A DNA stretch of 64,000 nt from an uncultured Ruminococcus sp. (GCA_902798755.1 CADBYC010000012.1:54705-118704); one strand, 5' to 3'. Positions 43,741-52,955 are shown, counted from the first letter of the stretch. Translations and numbers: made by a program. The notes: a model not told the origin generated them from the letters alone.

Positions 43741-45144
43741 TTAACCTCCGCTGAATATCTTCCAAACGTCTTTGACCGCAATGACCGCGGATAATCCTAA
43801 GAGTAATACCAATCCTACTGTGTTGATAACGGATTCGACCTTGCGAGGAACAGGCTTGCGGAAGATCCATTCGATCAACAGCATGAGGAAGCGTCCGCCG
43901 TCGAGCGCCGGGAACGGCAGCATATTGACGACGCCTAAGTTGATGGTAATGACCATCATGATATAGACGATCGAGCTTACCGCGCTGCCAAAACCCGAGG
44001 TGCGCAGGCTCTCGCCCGCCACCTGAGTGATAGCGGAAGCGATACCGACGGGACCCGACATATCGTTGAGACTGAACTGACCCTTGATCAGTCCGATCAG
44101 ACTGCCCCAAACCATACGGACGACCGACACGGTAGAGGCAAAGGTCTGCTGGATGACCGTGCCGAAGTTCTTCTCGAGCGGCTCGATATAGAAGTCGATC
44201 CGAAGCTGAGGAGTATCGTCATCGGCGCTTTTCTTGGTCGTCAATAAATCGACGTCCTTGAGCTCGACCTTTTCGCCATTGCGCTCGACCGTCATATCGG
44301 TACGAAAACGCTGGCGGGTCTCTCGCTCCTCGATCGCGGGGATCTTATCCGCGTGCTCTTTGCCGACGTCGTCAGCGAGTACGTTGTAATACTCCGAAAA
44401 CAGCGCGTATGCCGCTTCTTTGGAATCCGCCTTTGCGATCTTCTCCTGTGCGGTCTGGATCGTCTTGACGAGCGCCGCGTTCTGCTCGTCAGTCGTATCT
44501 TTATCGACGAGCTCTGTCGCGCGATAATACAGGTCATAGGCGCAGTCTTCTTTATAGATAGAAAGCTCGCTGCCGTCTACTTCTTTTACGGGAAGCGTGA
44601 ACAACGCAAAGGAAAAGTCGGTAGACGTATTCACCGCGTAATCGTTGATCTCGACGATCTTATCGCCGGGCTGTAAGCCTGTCACGGCAGAGAATGAACC
44701 GGCGGAGAACTGAGAAACGGTGGTGGAAGCAAAATTCTCCTGAGGGAGCAGGGTGATGAGCATCAGCACCAGACCGAGCAGGATATTCATCGTCGCGCCC
44801 GCGACAATGATGATCATGCGCTTCCAGATCTTCGCGTTATTGAAGGAGCGGGGGTTCTCGCTGTCCTCATCTTCGCCTTCCATCGCGCAATAGCCGCCTA
44901 TCGGAAACAGGCGCAGAGAATAGGTGGTCTCCCCTTTGGTAAAGCTGAACAGCTTGGGACCCATACCCAAAGCAAATTCGTTTACCTGTACGCCGCTTTT
45001 CTTCGCGGCGATAAAGTGTCCGCCCTCATGGATAAAAATAATCAGTTCAAACAGCGCTACCGCAATCAAAATCAGCGCTATCGTAGTCAAAACGGTGATA
45101 AAATCATCTCCAGATTCCGCGGTCAATCGACCGCTGTCATTCAA
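43741..45144 (-). CDS. rseP: RIP metalloprotease RseP (RasP)
   Basis: 467-aa membrane site-2 protease. The zinc motif HEGGH (FIHEGGHFIAAK) is at ~residue 38-42 in the first helix, and the second metal ligand in FPALDGGRFL in the C-terminal membrane part. A PDZ domain with LQPGDKIVEIND lies between, with a ~150-residue insertion rich in charged residues (from the ELVDKDTTDEQ area) that is longer than in B. subtilis RasP. It cuts anti-sigma factors and signal-peptide remnants. Start is uncertain: the frame opens with TTG at 45144 overlapping the dxr stop, and no ATG fits, so a TTG further in is possible. Confidence 0.9.
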   Translation of the reverse strand: MNDSGRLTAESGDDFITVLTTIALILIAVALFELIIFIHEGGHFIAAKKSGVQVNEFALGMGPKLFSFTKGETTYSLRLFPIGGYCAMEGEDEDSENPRSFNNAKIWKRMIIIVAGATMNILLGLVLMLITLLPQENFASTTVSQFSAGSFSAVTGLQPGDKIVEINDYAVNTSTDFSFALFTLPVKEVDGSELSIYKEDCAYDLYYRATELVDKDTTDEQNAALVKTIQTAQEKIAKADSKEAAYALFSEYYNVLADDVGKEHADKIPAIEERETRQRFRTDMTVERNGEKVELKDVDLLTTKKSADDDTPQLRIDFYIEPLEKNFGTVIQQTFASTVSVVRMVWGSLIGLIKGQFSLNDMSGPVGIASAITQVAGESLRTSGFGSAVSSIVYIMMVITINLGVVNMLPFPALDGGRFLMLLIEWIFRKPVPRKVESVINTVGLVLLLGLSAVIAVKDVWKIFSGG

Positions 45145-46283
45145 ATATGCTTATAGACAAATTCTCTCGCGAGCCGGTCGGCGGCGAAAACGTCGTCGAG
45201 CGTTGAAGCCGGCTCAACAGTGAGTTCGTCGACCGCGGAAGATACCAGATCGCCGATATCGAGGAAGGATATCTTCTTATCACGGAACAAACGGTTCGCG
45301 ACCTCGTTCGCTCCGTTGGCGACCGCGGGATATAAGCCGCCCTTTTTCATAGCTTTCTTACATGCCGCAAGACATTTGAAGGTCACGTCGTCGGCACTGT
45401 AGAAGGTCATTTTGGATAAGGTTTTCCAATCGATCTCAGGCACTAAGGACGGCACGCGTTCGGGATATGTGATCGCGTACTGGATCGGAATACGCATATC
45501 GGGCATTCCGAGCTGCGCCAGGATCGAGTGATCGGTGAATTCTACCATCGAGTGAATGATGCTCTCACGGTGAACGACGACCTCGATATCGTCGGGATCG
45601 GTATCAAAGAGCCATGCCGCTTCAATGATCTCCAGTCCCTTGTTCATCATCGTAGCAGAATCGATGGTTATTTTTGAACCCATCGCCCAGTTAGGGTGAT
45701 TGAGCGCCTGCTCAACGGTAACGTCGCGCAGTTCGTCGGTGGTTTTGCCGAAGAACGGACCGCCTGACGCGGTGAGCAGGATCTTTTTGAGCTTTTTGTC
45801 GGGAGGCGCCGCCTGCAGGCATTGGAAGATCGCGCTGTGCTCGCTGTCAACAGGCAGGAGCTTTACCCCATTCTCCCTGACAGCTTTCATCACAAGCTCG
45901 CCGCCCGCGACTAATGTTTCTTTGTTGGCGAAGGCGATATTCTTCTTCGCCTTGATCGCCTCCATCGTCGGAGCTAATCCGACCATACCGACGACCGCGT
46001 TCACCAGAAGCTCGGAGTCGTCATGGCAGATCTCAAATAATCCGTCCATGCCGCTGAGAACCTTGGTATCGGTATCGACAATATTCGTTTTCAGCTCTGC
46101 CGCTTTCTTTTCATCGAAAACAACAGCTAACGCGGGTCGGAACTCCCGGATCTGTTCTTCGAGCAATTCGATACTGCTGTAAGCAGAAACCGCATTGACT
46201 TTCAGATTTAGTTTACGGGCGACCTCAAGGGTCTGTGTTCCGATCGAGCCTGTAGAGCCTAATATAGATAAATTATGTACCAT
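45141..46283 (-). CDS. dxr: 1-deoxy-D-xylulose-5-phosphate reductoisomerase
   Basis: 380-aa NADPH enzyme making MEP, first committed step of the non-mevalonate path. ILGSTGSIGTQTLEV binds NADPH; VDSEHSAIFQCL and GSKITIDSATMMNKGLE carry the metal and substrate residues. Start at 46283 (MVHNL) is the first ATG; no strong Shine-Dalgarno is seen. It overlaps or abuts rseP. Confidence 0.96.
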   Translation of the reverse strand: MVHNLSILGSTGSIGTQTLEVARKLNLKVNAVSAYSSIELLEEQIREFRPALAVVFDEKKAAELKTNIVDTDTKVLSGMDGLFEICHDDSELLVNAVVGMVGLAPTMEAIKAKKNIAFANKETLVAGGELVMKAVRENGVKLLPVDSEHSAIFQCLQAAPPDKKLKKILLTASGGPFFGKTTDELRDVTVEQALNHPNWAMGSKITIDSATMMNKGLEIIEAAWLFDTDPDDIEVVVHRESIIHSMVEFTDHSILAQLGMPDMRIPIQYAITYPERVPSLVPEIDWKTLSKMTFYSADDVTFKCLAACKKAMKKGGLYPAVANGANEVANRLFRDKKISFLDIGDLVSSAVDELTVEPASTLDDVFAADRLAREFVYKHI

Positions 46284-46300
46284 AATCAATTAATATACGA

Positions 46301-47119
46301 TCAAACGCACAGATAGAAGAACTGTGAGAAGATAAAGACAACAGGGATACAGAAGAGTACGGAATCGAAACGATCGAGCAAGCCGCCGTGACCGGGCATG
46401 ATAGAGCCGAAGTCCTTAATGCGGCAATTTCTCTTGATGACAGAGAAGGTCAGATCGCCGAAAATGGAAACGATGGAATTGAGGAAGCCGATCAGAACCA
46501 GTACGCCGTAATATACTGTGGCGCCGTCGTAGATCAGTTTGAAGATACCGCCGACAAGCAGAGCGGCTAAGGTACCGCCGATGATACCGCCGATCGCGCC
46601 TTCTACGGTCTTATTGGGGCTTATCTCGGGACAGAGCTTATGCTTTCCCAGATAATTGCCCGCAAAGTATGCCGCGGAATCAGCGATCCACGGAACGGCC
46701 AGACAGAACACGACCCAGAACGCCGCGTGATCGGTATCGGATGTGACAAGGATATTCAGCGCCGACAGTGACACGGTGATCAAGGTCACACCGACCAGCG
46801 AGAACATCATGTCATTCGTGCGGAAGGATCGGTGGAAAACGACCGATAATACAAACATACCGAAAACAAAGACAAACAGCGGGATATAGCATACATACTT
46901 GATACCCGAAAGCAGAGGTATCAGGAACGCAAACGCCAATGACGGTATGAACAGCTTCATATCCTTGTTCAGCTTTTTTGCCGATAGGTACTCGCCGCAT
47001 AGAATAACGCTGACGATCGAAAGCGAAATCGTAATGATAACGCTGAAGAACGATCCCAATACGATCAAAGCGATCGCCAAAGCGGCAGCGATACCCGCGG
47101 TAATCAATCGTGTTTTCAT
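46301..47119 (-). CDS. cdsA: phosphatidate cytidylyltransferase
   Basis: 272-aa integral membrane enzyme making CDP-diacylglycerol for phospholipids. Eight or so helices; the C-terminal signature IPGHG-type motif reads PGHGGLLDRFDSVLF, with SPNKTVEGAIGG and FGDLTFSVIKR upstream. The start at 47119 has AGGAGG 6 nt before ATG. Typical position between uppS and dxr. Confidence 0.94.
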   Translation of the reverse strand: MKTRLITAGIAAALAIALIVLGSFFSVIITISLSIVSVILCGEYLSAKKLNKDMKLFIPSLAFAFLIPLLSGIKYVCYIPLFVFVFGMFVLSVVFHRSFRTNDMMFSLVGVTLITVSLSALNILVTSDTDHAAFWVVFCLAVPWIADSAAYFAGNYLGKHKLCPEISPNKTVEGAIGGIIGGTLAALLVGGIFKLIYDGATVYYGVLVLIGFLNSIVSIFGDLTFSVIKRNCRIKDFGSIMPGHGGLLDRFDSVLFCIPVVFIFSQFFYLCV

Positions 47120-47178
47120 GTCCATCCTCCTCAAGACGGCCGATAGTCCCTGTATATTATCTTCCTATCGACCTGTTA

Positions 47179-47925
47179 TTATACTCCGCCGAAACGTCTG
47201 TTGCGTTTAGCGAATTCTATCAAAGCCTGATTCAAATCATCTTGCGTAAAATCAGGCCACAGAACATCCATGATGACGTACTCAGCGTACGCGCTCTGCC
47301 ACAGCAGGAAATTCGACGTGCGATTCTCGCCGCTGGGACGGATGATCAGATCAGGGTCGGGCTGACCCTTGGTATACAAATGCTGTGAAACCAGCTCTTC
47401 GGTGATAGCAGCAGGATCAAGAGAACCGTCCTTGACCTCATTCGCCATATCGCGGATCGCGGTGACGAGCTCGGCTCTGCCGCCGTAATTCATCGCGATA
47501 TTCAGTACCATGCCGTCGCGCTCTCTCGACTCTTCCTCATTCTCATTCATCAGGCTGAGCAGCTCGGGAGAGAAAGCGGAGCGGTCGCCGATAAAGCGCA
47601 GGACGATACTGTCGTCTTTGAAATCCCGGATCGCTTCCTGCAAATAATCCTTGAACAAACGCATCAGCGCGTCGACCTCGTCGCTCGGACGACGCCAGTT
47701 CTCAGTGGAAAAGGCGTAGACGGTCAGATACTTGATACCGATATCACTGCAGTAACGGGCAATCTTACGGAAGGTCTGCGCTCCCGCGGTGTGACCCGCT
47801 GAGCGAGGCAGACCGCGCTTCTTCGCCCATCTGCCGTTTCCGTCCATGATGATGCCGATGTGCTCGGGAAGCTGTATATCCTTGATCGAAAGCTCCTGAG
47901 CCGGTTTCTTTTTGAAAAGTGCCAT
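47179..47925 (-). CDS. uppS: undecaprenyl diphosphate synthase
   Basis: 248-aa cis-prenyltransferase making the C55 lipid carrier for peptidoglycan. GIIMDGNGRWAKKRGLPRSAGH is the substrate-binding signature (active Asp in MDGNGRW), with FSTENWRRP and RPSGENRTSNFLLWQ downstream. Start at 47925 (MALFK) has GGAG upstream; the longer frame adds 17 unconserved residues. 115 bp separate it from frr. Confidence 0.96.
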   Translation of the reverse strand: MALFKKKPAQELSIKDIQLPEHIGIIMDGNGRWAKKRGLPRSAGHTAGAQTFRKIARYCSDIGIKYLTVYAFSTENWRRPSDEVDALMRLFKDYLQEAIRDFKDDSIVLRFIGDRSAFSPELLSLMNENEEESRERDGMVLNIAMNYGGRAELVTAIRDMANEVKDGSLDPAAITEELVSQHLYTKGQPDPDLIIRPSGENRTSNFLLWQSAYAEYVIMDVLWPDFTQDDLNQALIEFAKRNRRFGGV

Positions 47926-48040
47926 AATCATTCTCCTTGTACAACGTTTTAAAAACGCAAAATCAATATGCATCAAAGACTCGCCGTTGACGAAAGGCAG
48001 ATAAATGCATCGTTGTAAAAGGCGGGATACGACGCAAGCG

Positions 48041-48595
48041 TCAGATCTCCATGATCTCTTTCTTCTTGGCGGCGGTCAGCTCGTCGATCTTCTTGATGAA
48101 CTTATCGGTCGACTTCTGGATCTTCTTCTCGCCCTCATCGAGATCGTCCTCAGTCAGCTCGCCGCTCTTCTTCATCTTCTTGAGCTTTTCGATGGTATCA
48201 CGGCGGACGTTTCTGATCTGGACCTTGCAGTCCTCAGCGATATGAGCGATATCCTTCGCGATCTCTTTACGCTTATCTTCCGTCAGAGGCGGGAAGATCA
48301 AACGAAGAACCTTACCGTCGTTCTGCGGATTGATACCGACGTCGGACATCTGGATCGCCTTTTCGATGGATCTGAGCGAGGAAGCGTCGTAGGGCTGAAT
48401 CACCAGTGTTCTCGCCTCAGTGACCTGAATAGATGATAACTGGTTGATCGGAGTGGGTACGCCGTAGTAATCGACGGATACTTTGTCCAGAACGGCGGGA
48501 TTCGCTCTGCCTGCTCTGATACCCTTGAACTCGTCTACCAGATGGTCAATGCGGCGCTGCATGCGCTCATCGTTTTTCTGTAATACTTCTTTCAT
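48041..48595 (-). CDS. frr: ribosome recycling factor
   Basis: 184-aa factor splitting post-termination ribosomes with EF-G. The whole-protein RRF fold is evident: RRIDHLVDEFKGIRAGRANPAVLDKVSVDYYGVPTPINQ at the N-terminus (motif in short: GIRAGRANP), and VQIRNVRRD and LDEGEKKIQ later. Standard length. AAGGAGG precedes ATG. Follows pyrH after 45 bp. Confidence 0.97.
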   Translation of the reverse strand: MKEVLQKNDERMQRRIDHLVDEFKGIRAGRANPAVLDKVSVDYYGVPTPINQLSSIQVTEARTLVIQPYDASSLRSIEKAIQMSDVGINPQNDGKVLRLIFPPLTEDKRKEIAKDIAHIAEDCKVQIRNVRRDTIEKLKKMKKSGELTEDDLDEGEKKIQKSTDKFIKKIDELTAAKKKEIMEI

Positions 48596-48640
48596 GTTGA
48601 TCCTCCTTAATATGTGATTAATATTATAAACGAATGTTGA

Positions 48641-49351
48641 TTACTTATTAGTTACCAGCGTACCGACCTTGGTATCGCAGACAGCTTCGTAGATGTTCTC
48701 GGGATCAAGAATACTGAATACCATCAGCTCGATATGATTGTCTTTGCAGATCGCGGCGGCAGTGGAATCCATAACCTTCAGATCTTTTTCCAGTACCTCC
48801 TGGAAGGTGAGCTGATCGTAACGGACGGCGTCCTTGTAAACGTTGGGGTCTTTATCATATACGCCGTCAACGAGCGTTGCCTTCAAAATGATCTCCGCTT
48901 CGATCTCAGCGGCTCTCAGAGCGGCGGCTGTGTCGGTGGAGAAGAACGGATTACCTGTACCGCAGCCGAAGATAACGACTCTGCCTTTTTCCAGATGGCG
49001 GATCGCGCGGTTGCGGATATACGGCTCAGCGACTTCACGCATGGAGATAGCAGTCTGTACACGAACGTCGACACCGATGGATTCGAGCGCGTCCGCAACG
49101 CCTAAGGCGTTGATGGTCGTCGCCAGCATGCCCATATGATCGGCTCTGGTACGATCCATCTTGCCGCTGGAGCGTCCGCGCCAGAAGTTGCCGCCGCCGA
49201 CTACGATACCAACCTGCACACCCTCGTCAACGAGCTTCTTGATCGGCTCGCAGTAAGATGTAACTGTGTCAAAATCGATACCGTGCTTGGCAGCTCCCGC
49301 TAAGGATTCACCTGATAATTTTAATAAAACTCGCTTGTATTTGGGTTTCAC
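48641..49351 (-). CDS. pyrH: UMP kinase
   Basis: 236-aa amino-acid-kinase-fold enzyme phosphorylating [17 protein letters not shown] begins the fold; [11 protein letters not shown] and [11 protein letters not shown] are characteristic. The start is probably GTG at 49351 (KPKYKR), with GGGAG 8 nt upstream; an ATG 5 codons earlier gives MGVIC. It has its own promoter after the tsf terminator, so pyrH begins the long frr-to-polC operon. Confidence 0.95.
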   Translation of the reverse strand: MKPKYKRVLLKLSGESLAGAAKHGIDFDTVTSYCEPIKKLVDEGVQVGIVVGGGNFWRGRSSGKMDRTRADHMGMLATTINALGVADALESIGVDVRVQTAISMREVAEPYIRNRAIRHLEKGRVVIFGCGTGNPFFSTDTAAALRAAEIEAEIILKATLVDGVYDKDPNVYKDAVRYDQLTFQEVLEKDLKVMDSTAAAICKDNHIELMVFSILDPENIYEAVCDTKVGTLVTNK

Positions 49352-49387
49352 ACATATCACTCCCATGTTAATTTCATAGTTATAGAT

Positions 49388-49416
49388 ATTTTACTACAAA
49401 ATGCCTTTCTTGTAAA
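49388..49416 (-). promoter_or_regulatory. pyrH operon promoter
   Basis: Minus strand -35 TTTACA (49411-49416), 17-bp spacer, -10 TAAAAT (49388-49393), downstream of the tsf terminator. Confidence 0.75.
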
Positions 49417-49488
49417 GTGAATCATAGTGATTATTCATGAAAAATTAATGAATCGATTCGTCGGTTTCGTTATTATTCTATACAAGCA

Positions 49489-49522
49489 AAAAGAGCCGTC
49501 ACATTACTGTGACAGCTCTTTG
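49489..49522 (-). terminator. tsf terminator
   Basis: Minus strand stem AAAGAGC then TGTCACA pairing with TGTGACG and GCTCTTT, followed by TTTG. It ends the rpsB-tsf transcript. Confidence 0.85.
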
Positions 49523-49557
49523 TAAGATTCGATGATTGAGTTGATAGCTATGAGCGA

Positions 49558-50481
49558 TCAGTTGACCATGCTTGCAACTTCTGCAGCGAAATCGTCCTGA
49601 CGCTTCTCGATGCCCTCGCCCTTCTCGAAGCGGATGAACTTCTTGATAGCGATGGAGCCGCCGAGCTTCTTTGCGGTAGCCTCGGTGTACTTAGCGACGG
49701 TCATGGAGCTGTCCTTAACGAACTCCTGATCGACAAGGCAGTTCTCCTTGAAGTACTTGCCCATCTTACCGGAAACGATCTTCTCCAGAACCTGCTCGGG
49801 CTTGTTAGCCATCTTAGGATCGTTCTTCATCTGCTCGACCATGATGCTCTTCTCATGCTCGATGACCTCTGCGGGTACATCAGCCTCAGTGAGATAAGGA
49901 GTGTTCAGCGCGGCGATCTGCATAGCGATGTCCTTGCCGTAAGCAACGAACTCGGGGTTCGCGCTGTCGATATCGGTATCGAAGTTGACCAGAACGCCGA
50001 TCTTACCGCCTGCGTGTACATAAGCAACGCAAACGCCGTCGACCTTCTCAAAGCGGCGGATCTGAATGTTCTCGCCGATGGTCAGGACCTTCTCCTGCAG
50101 CAGCTCAGCTACGGTCATCTCAGAACCGCAAGCCTTGCAAGCGAGCAATGCCTCTACGTCAGCGGGATTCTCAGCCATAACGGTCTGAGCGCAGGTGTTG
50201 ACAAACGCCTGGAAATCAGCATTCTTAGCGACAAAGTCGGTCTCAGCGTTGACCTCGATGACTACGCCCGCGGTGTTGTCGTCGTTGGTGATAGCCAGAG
50301 CGATACCCTCAGCGGCAATGCGGTCAGCCTTCTTAGCCTGCTTAGCCAGACCCTGCTTTCTTAATACGTCAATAGCGGCTTCCATATCGCCGTTAGCTTC
50401 GGTAAGAGCCTTTTTGCAGTCCATCATACCGCAGCCGGTCTTCTCACGAAGAGCCTTTACATCCTGAGCTGTAAATGCCAT
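49558..50481 (-). CDS. tsf: translation elongation factor Ts
   Basis: 307-aa guanine exchange factor for EF-Tu. The N-terminal UBA-like part has VKALREKTGCGMMDCKKALTEA in short form (EKTGCGMMDCKKAL), the core has the IEVNAETDFVAKN motif. Start at 50481 with GGAATGG upstream; length fits the longer Firmicute type. It follows rpsB with a hairpin in the gap. It ends in a strong terminator. Confidence 0.97.
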   Translation of the reverse strand: MAFTAQDVKALREKTGCGMMDCKKALTEANGDMEAAIDVLRKQGLAKQAKKADRIAAEGIALAITNDDNTAGVVIEVNAETDFVAKNADFQAFVNTCAQTVMAENPADVEALLACKACGSEMTVAELLQEKVLTIGENIQIRRFEKVDGVCVAYVHAGGKIGVLVNFDTDIDSANPEFVAYGKDIAMQIAALNTPYLTEADVPAEVIEHEKSIMVEQMKNDPKMANKPEQVLEKIVSGKMGKYFKENCLVDQEFVKDSSMTVAKYTEATAKKLGGSIAIKKFIRFEKGEGIEKRQDDFAAEVASMVN

Positions 50482-50540
50482 ATATACCATTCCTTTCAAA
50501 TATATAGTGTAACATCACCGATCATTGATGCGCGATCAGT

Positions 50541-50568
50541 GATAACGGGAGGAGAGAGCTCCTCCCCT
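50541..50568 (-). terminator. hairpin in the rpsB-tsf gap
   Basis: Perfect 8-bp stem GGGAGGAG / CTCCTCCC with a 4-nt loop and no T-run, so it is more likely an attenuating or processing structure than a full terminator. Confidence 0.55.
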
Positions 50569-50576
50569 ATCTTTCA

Positions 50577-51317
50577 TTATTCTTCTACGATGTCCTCGGA
50601 CTCAACCTCGGGCTCAACAGCAGCAGCGCCCATCTGGCCTTCCTTGCCCTCGATGATCGCGTTAGCCATAGCGCCGGAGATCAGCTTAACGGCACGGATC
50701 GCGTCGTCGTTACCGGGAATGACATAGTCGACGTCGTCGGGATCGCAGTTGGTATCAACGATAGCAACGATCGGGATACCGAGCTTCTTAGCCTCAGCAA
50801 CAGCGATCTTCTCTTTTCTCGGGTCAACGATGAACAGAGCGCCGGGCATCTCGGTCATGTCCTTGATACCGCCGAGGAACTTCTCGAGCTTCTCGATCTC
50901 AAGGTTGAGCTTGATGACTTCCTTCTTGGGCAGCAGATCAAACGTGCCGTCCTCTTCCATGGTGCGGAGCTGCTTTAAGCGAGCGATTCTTCTGCGGATG
51001 GTGGTGAAGTTAGTCAGCATGCCGCCCAGCCATCTTGCGTTTACATAGTAAGCGCCCGCGCGGGTAGCCTCGTCCTTAACGGACTCCATAGCCTGCTTCT
51101 TGGTACCGACGAACAGTACGCTCTTACCTTCCATGGAGATCTCACGAACGAAATTGTACGCTTCTTCGAGCTTGACAACGGTCTTCTGCAGATCGATGAT
51201 GTAGATACCGTTACGCTCAGTGAAGATGTAGGGAGCCATCTTAGGGTTCCATCTTCTTGTCTGGTGGCCGAAGTGTACGCCTGCCTCCAGAAGCTGTTTC
51301 ATAGAAACTACTGCCAT
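50577..51317 (-). CDS. rpsB: 30S ribosomal protein S2
   Basis: 246-aa ribosomal protein needed for S1-region assembly of the small subunit. [22 protein letters not shown] in short ([13 protein letters not shown]) and [32 protein letters not shown] parts are typical. AGGAGG precedes ATG. The upstream leader is long and folds strongly, fitting autogenous control of rpsB-tsf. Confidence 0.97.
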   Translation of the reverse strand: MAVVSMKQLLEAGVHFGHQTRRWNPKMAPYIFTERNGIYIIDLQKTVVKLEEAYNFVREISMEGKSVLFVGTKKQAMESVKDEATRAGAYYVNARWLGGMLTNFTTIRRRIARLKQLRTMEEDGTFDLLPKKEVIKLNLEIEKLEKFLGGIKDMTEMPGALFIVDPRKEKIAVAEAKKLGIPIVAIVDTNCDPDDVDYVIPGNDDAIRAVKLISGAMANAIIEGKEGQMGAAAVEPEVESEDIVEE

Positions 51318-51323
51318 ATTTTC

Positions 51324-51452
51324 CTCCTTAGGTTACTAAAGCAAGCGCAGTATGCTTGCCAAACCTCCGCCGCGGTCTTGTATTTTGACAGGAAAATCAA
51401 CGGGAATCATACCCGCGACACCCAACTGTCAAACCGTCGGCGTGCGTAATGC
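51324..51452 (-). ncRNA. structured 5' leader of rpsB (candidate S2 autoregulatory RNA)
   Basis: Read on the minus strand. P1: GCCGaCGGT (51441-51433) pairs with ACCGCGGC (51376-51369), one A bulged. P2: TTGACAG (51432-51426) with CTGTCAA (51391-51385). P3: CGGG with CCCG (51415-51412 / 51404-51401). P4, separate: GCAAGC with GCTTGC (51359-51354 / 51346-51341), just upstream of the Shine-Dalgarno. Nested, contiguous helices of this kind are not expected by chance. Confidence 0.6.
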
Positions 51453-51458
51453 CTAAAT

Positions 51459-51487
51459 ATTTTAACACAAACAAAAAAAGAAATCAA
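51459..51487 (-). promoter_or_regulatory. rpsB-tsf promoter
   Basis: Minus strand -35 TTGATT (51482-51487), 17-bp spacer, -10 TAAAAT (51459-51464). The -35 box sits inside the terminator stem of the gene upstream. Confidence 0.72.
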
Positions 51488-51516
51488 GCACTAATCTAAG
51501 AAAAATGCTTGATTTC
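51480..51516 (-). terminator. terminator of the SleB-like gene
   Basis: Perfect 11-bp stem GAAATCAAGCA / TGCTTGATTTC with a 15-nt loop, followed by seven Ts on the minus strand. Its 3' arm overlaps the rpsB -35. Confidence 0.88.
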
Positions 51517-51548
51517 TCAATGTTTTTTGCTGTTTCAGCGATCCTTCA

Positions 51549-52409
51549 TCAATAATTGAAGAATCTGACGTAGTTATACTGTACTACAAATTCCTGAGCT
51601 TCATGCCAGGAGCTACTGCACATATTGGTCGCATAGAAGATGCGGATATTGTGCTGTACAGCGGAACCGCCCTGATCAAAGATGTAGTTAACAACTTCCT
51701 TCGCGGTAGAAGAACCGGACATGGAAGTGGAACCGTAGTAGCCGTTCTGCTTCAGAAGCTGAGCGATACTGCTGTAGTTACCGTTAACATAGGTATCTCT
51801 GATACACTGTGCGACAAGAGCCATACCGATAAAGCCTTCGCCGCCTGCCTCGCCCATAAGGATACGCTCGGTCATATCTCTGTCCTCATCGTTGAGAGAT
51901 ACGCTGTAACCAACGTAGTTATAGTCGGGGTTGTCGATGTCTAAAAGATAGTCATCGGAGCCGGATGCAGAAACCGTGTTGCTTTCACTGTAACTGTAAT
52001 CCTCGTTGTCGGAAGAGTAGCTGCTGCTATCGTCTGAAGAATAATCGGTGGAGTCAGAAGACTCGGAAGAGCTGGAAGCTGTTGTAGAGCTTACAGCCTG
52101 AGTCGCTGCCGCGGCAGCCTCTGTAGGAGCTTCTGTAGCAGCCTTAGCTTCCTGAATGGCAAGCTGTTCGGTCACTACCTCCTGCGCTTCTTTCTTCGCT
52201 TCATCGATCATGATGGCTCTCTGTGTGAGAAGGTCATCTTCAGTCGATACTATATTATCGTTATCATTTTTAGTTTCTGTTTTAGTGGCATCACTTGCTG
52301 CAGCACCTACGCCCGGCGCGAGAATCAGAGTATAAGCAGTCATTAAGATGGTTACGCAAAGACCGATCAACACGATTCTGCGAAATAAATGGGGTGTTGT
52401 CTTACTCAT
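51549..52409 (-). CDS. SleB-like cell wall hydrolase (Hydrolase_2), exported
   Basis: 286-aa secreted protein. N-terminal membrane/signal helix (IVLIGLCVTILMTAYTLILA), a charged segment, an Ala/Thr and then Ser/Asp/Tyr-rich low-complexity linker (~residues 85-165), and a C-terminal SleB-type domain with TERILMGEAGGEGFIGMALVAQ in short form (LMGEAGGEGF). The family cleaves peptidoglycan side chains or strands, as in spore cortex lysis, with the catalytic Glu in GEAGGE. Start at 52409 has GGAGG upstream. Single gene. Whether it serves spore germination or vegetative wall turnover cannot be told. Confidence 0.88.
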   Translation of the reverse strand: MSKTTPHLFRRIVLIGLCVTILMTAYTLILAPGVGAAASDATKTETKNDNDNIVSTEDDLLTQRAIMIDEAKKEAQEVVTEQLAIQEAKAATEAPTEAAAAATQAVSSTTASSSSESSDSTDYSSDDSSSYSSDNEDYSYSESNTVSASGSDDYLLDIDNPDYNYVGYSVSLNDEDRDMTERILMGEAGGEGFIGMALVAQCIRDTYVNGNYSSIAQLLKQNGYYGSTSMSGSSTAKEVVNYIFDQGGSAVQHNIRIFYATNMCSSSWHEAQEFVVQYNYVRFFNY

Positions 52410-52625
52410 AATTCTGCCTCCTTTAATAAGTATTGTATCGGTGATCCGATAGGAAATGGTCAGACTACCCGCAGGTCGCCCTTCATTTCGTGTCCTATTT
52501 AACCACAAAATAACAAGAATTGCAAGTTTGTAATATTTAGATTTTAATTCTATTATGGAATCATAAAAGGCTTTTAATTCGGATTTAGAATATTCTTTTA
52601 TAAAAACTGTACATATTCCACAATA

Positions 52626-52955
52626 TTAGTCTGTGCAATTTGCCTTACGGCACAAAAATATTTGGTGACAAAACGTTACAAAATTATGACTATTTTTTGC
52701 TTTTCTTGGCATTTTTTGCACAGAATTCTCGACTAATATCGCGTCTTCACCTATCAGACGGATTTTTTCCCATCGAATATAGTAATCGTCACATTTACCA
52801 AAGAGTCCGAAAAACCTCGGTCTGCCGTAAACGATCAGCGCGACGACCTTGGCGCACTTGGTATCGATTTCCAGATCGTCCACATATCCGATTCTGCAGC
52901 CGTTGCAGGCGTTGATAACTTCCTTTTTCCTGAGCTCCTGTAATCGGCAAGACAT
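52626..52955 (-). CDS. YlmC/YmxH family PRC-barrel sporulation protein with C-terminal tail
   Basis: 109-aa protein. Residues 1-80 match the YlmC/YmxH PRC-barrel domain: RLQELRKKEVINACNGCRIGYVDDLEID in short (CRIGYVDDLEID), RPRFFGLFGK and IRWEKIRLIGEDAILVE. Family members are usually ~80-90 residues and sporulation-linked. The last ~25 residues, with three cysteines (FCHQIFLC, KANC), are not part of the domain and overlap an AT-rich stretch, so the stop may be a mutated or extended end. Start at 52955 with GGGTG upstream. Confidence 0.78.
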   Translation of the reverse strand: MSCRLQELRKKEVINACNGCRIGYVDDLEIDTKCAKVVALIVYGRPRFFGLFGKCDDYYIRWEKIRLIGEDAILVENSVQKMPRKAKNSHNFVTFCHQIFLCRKANCTD

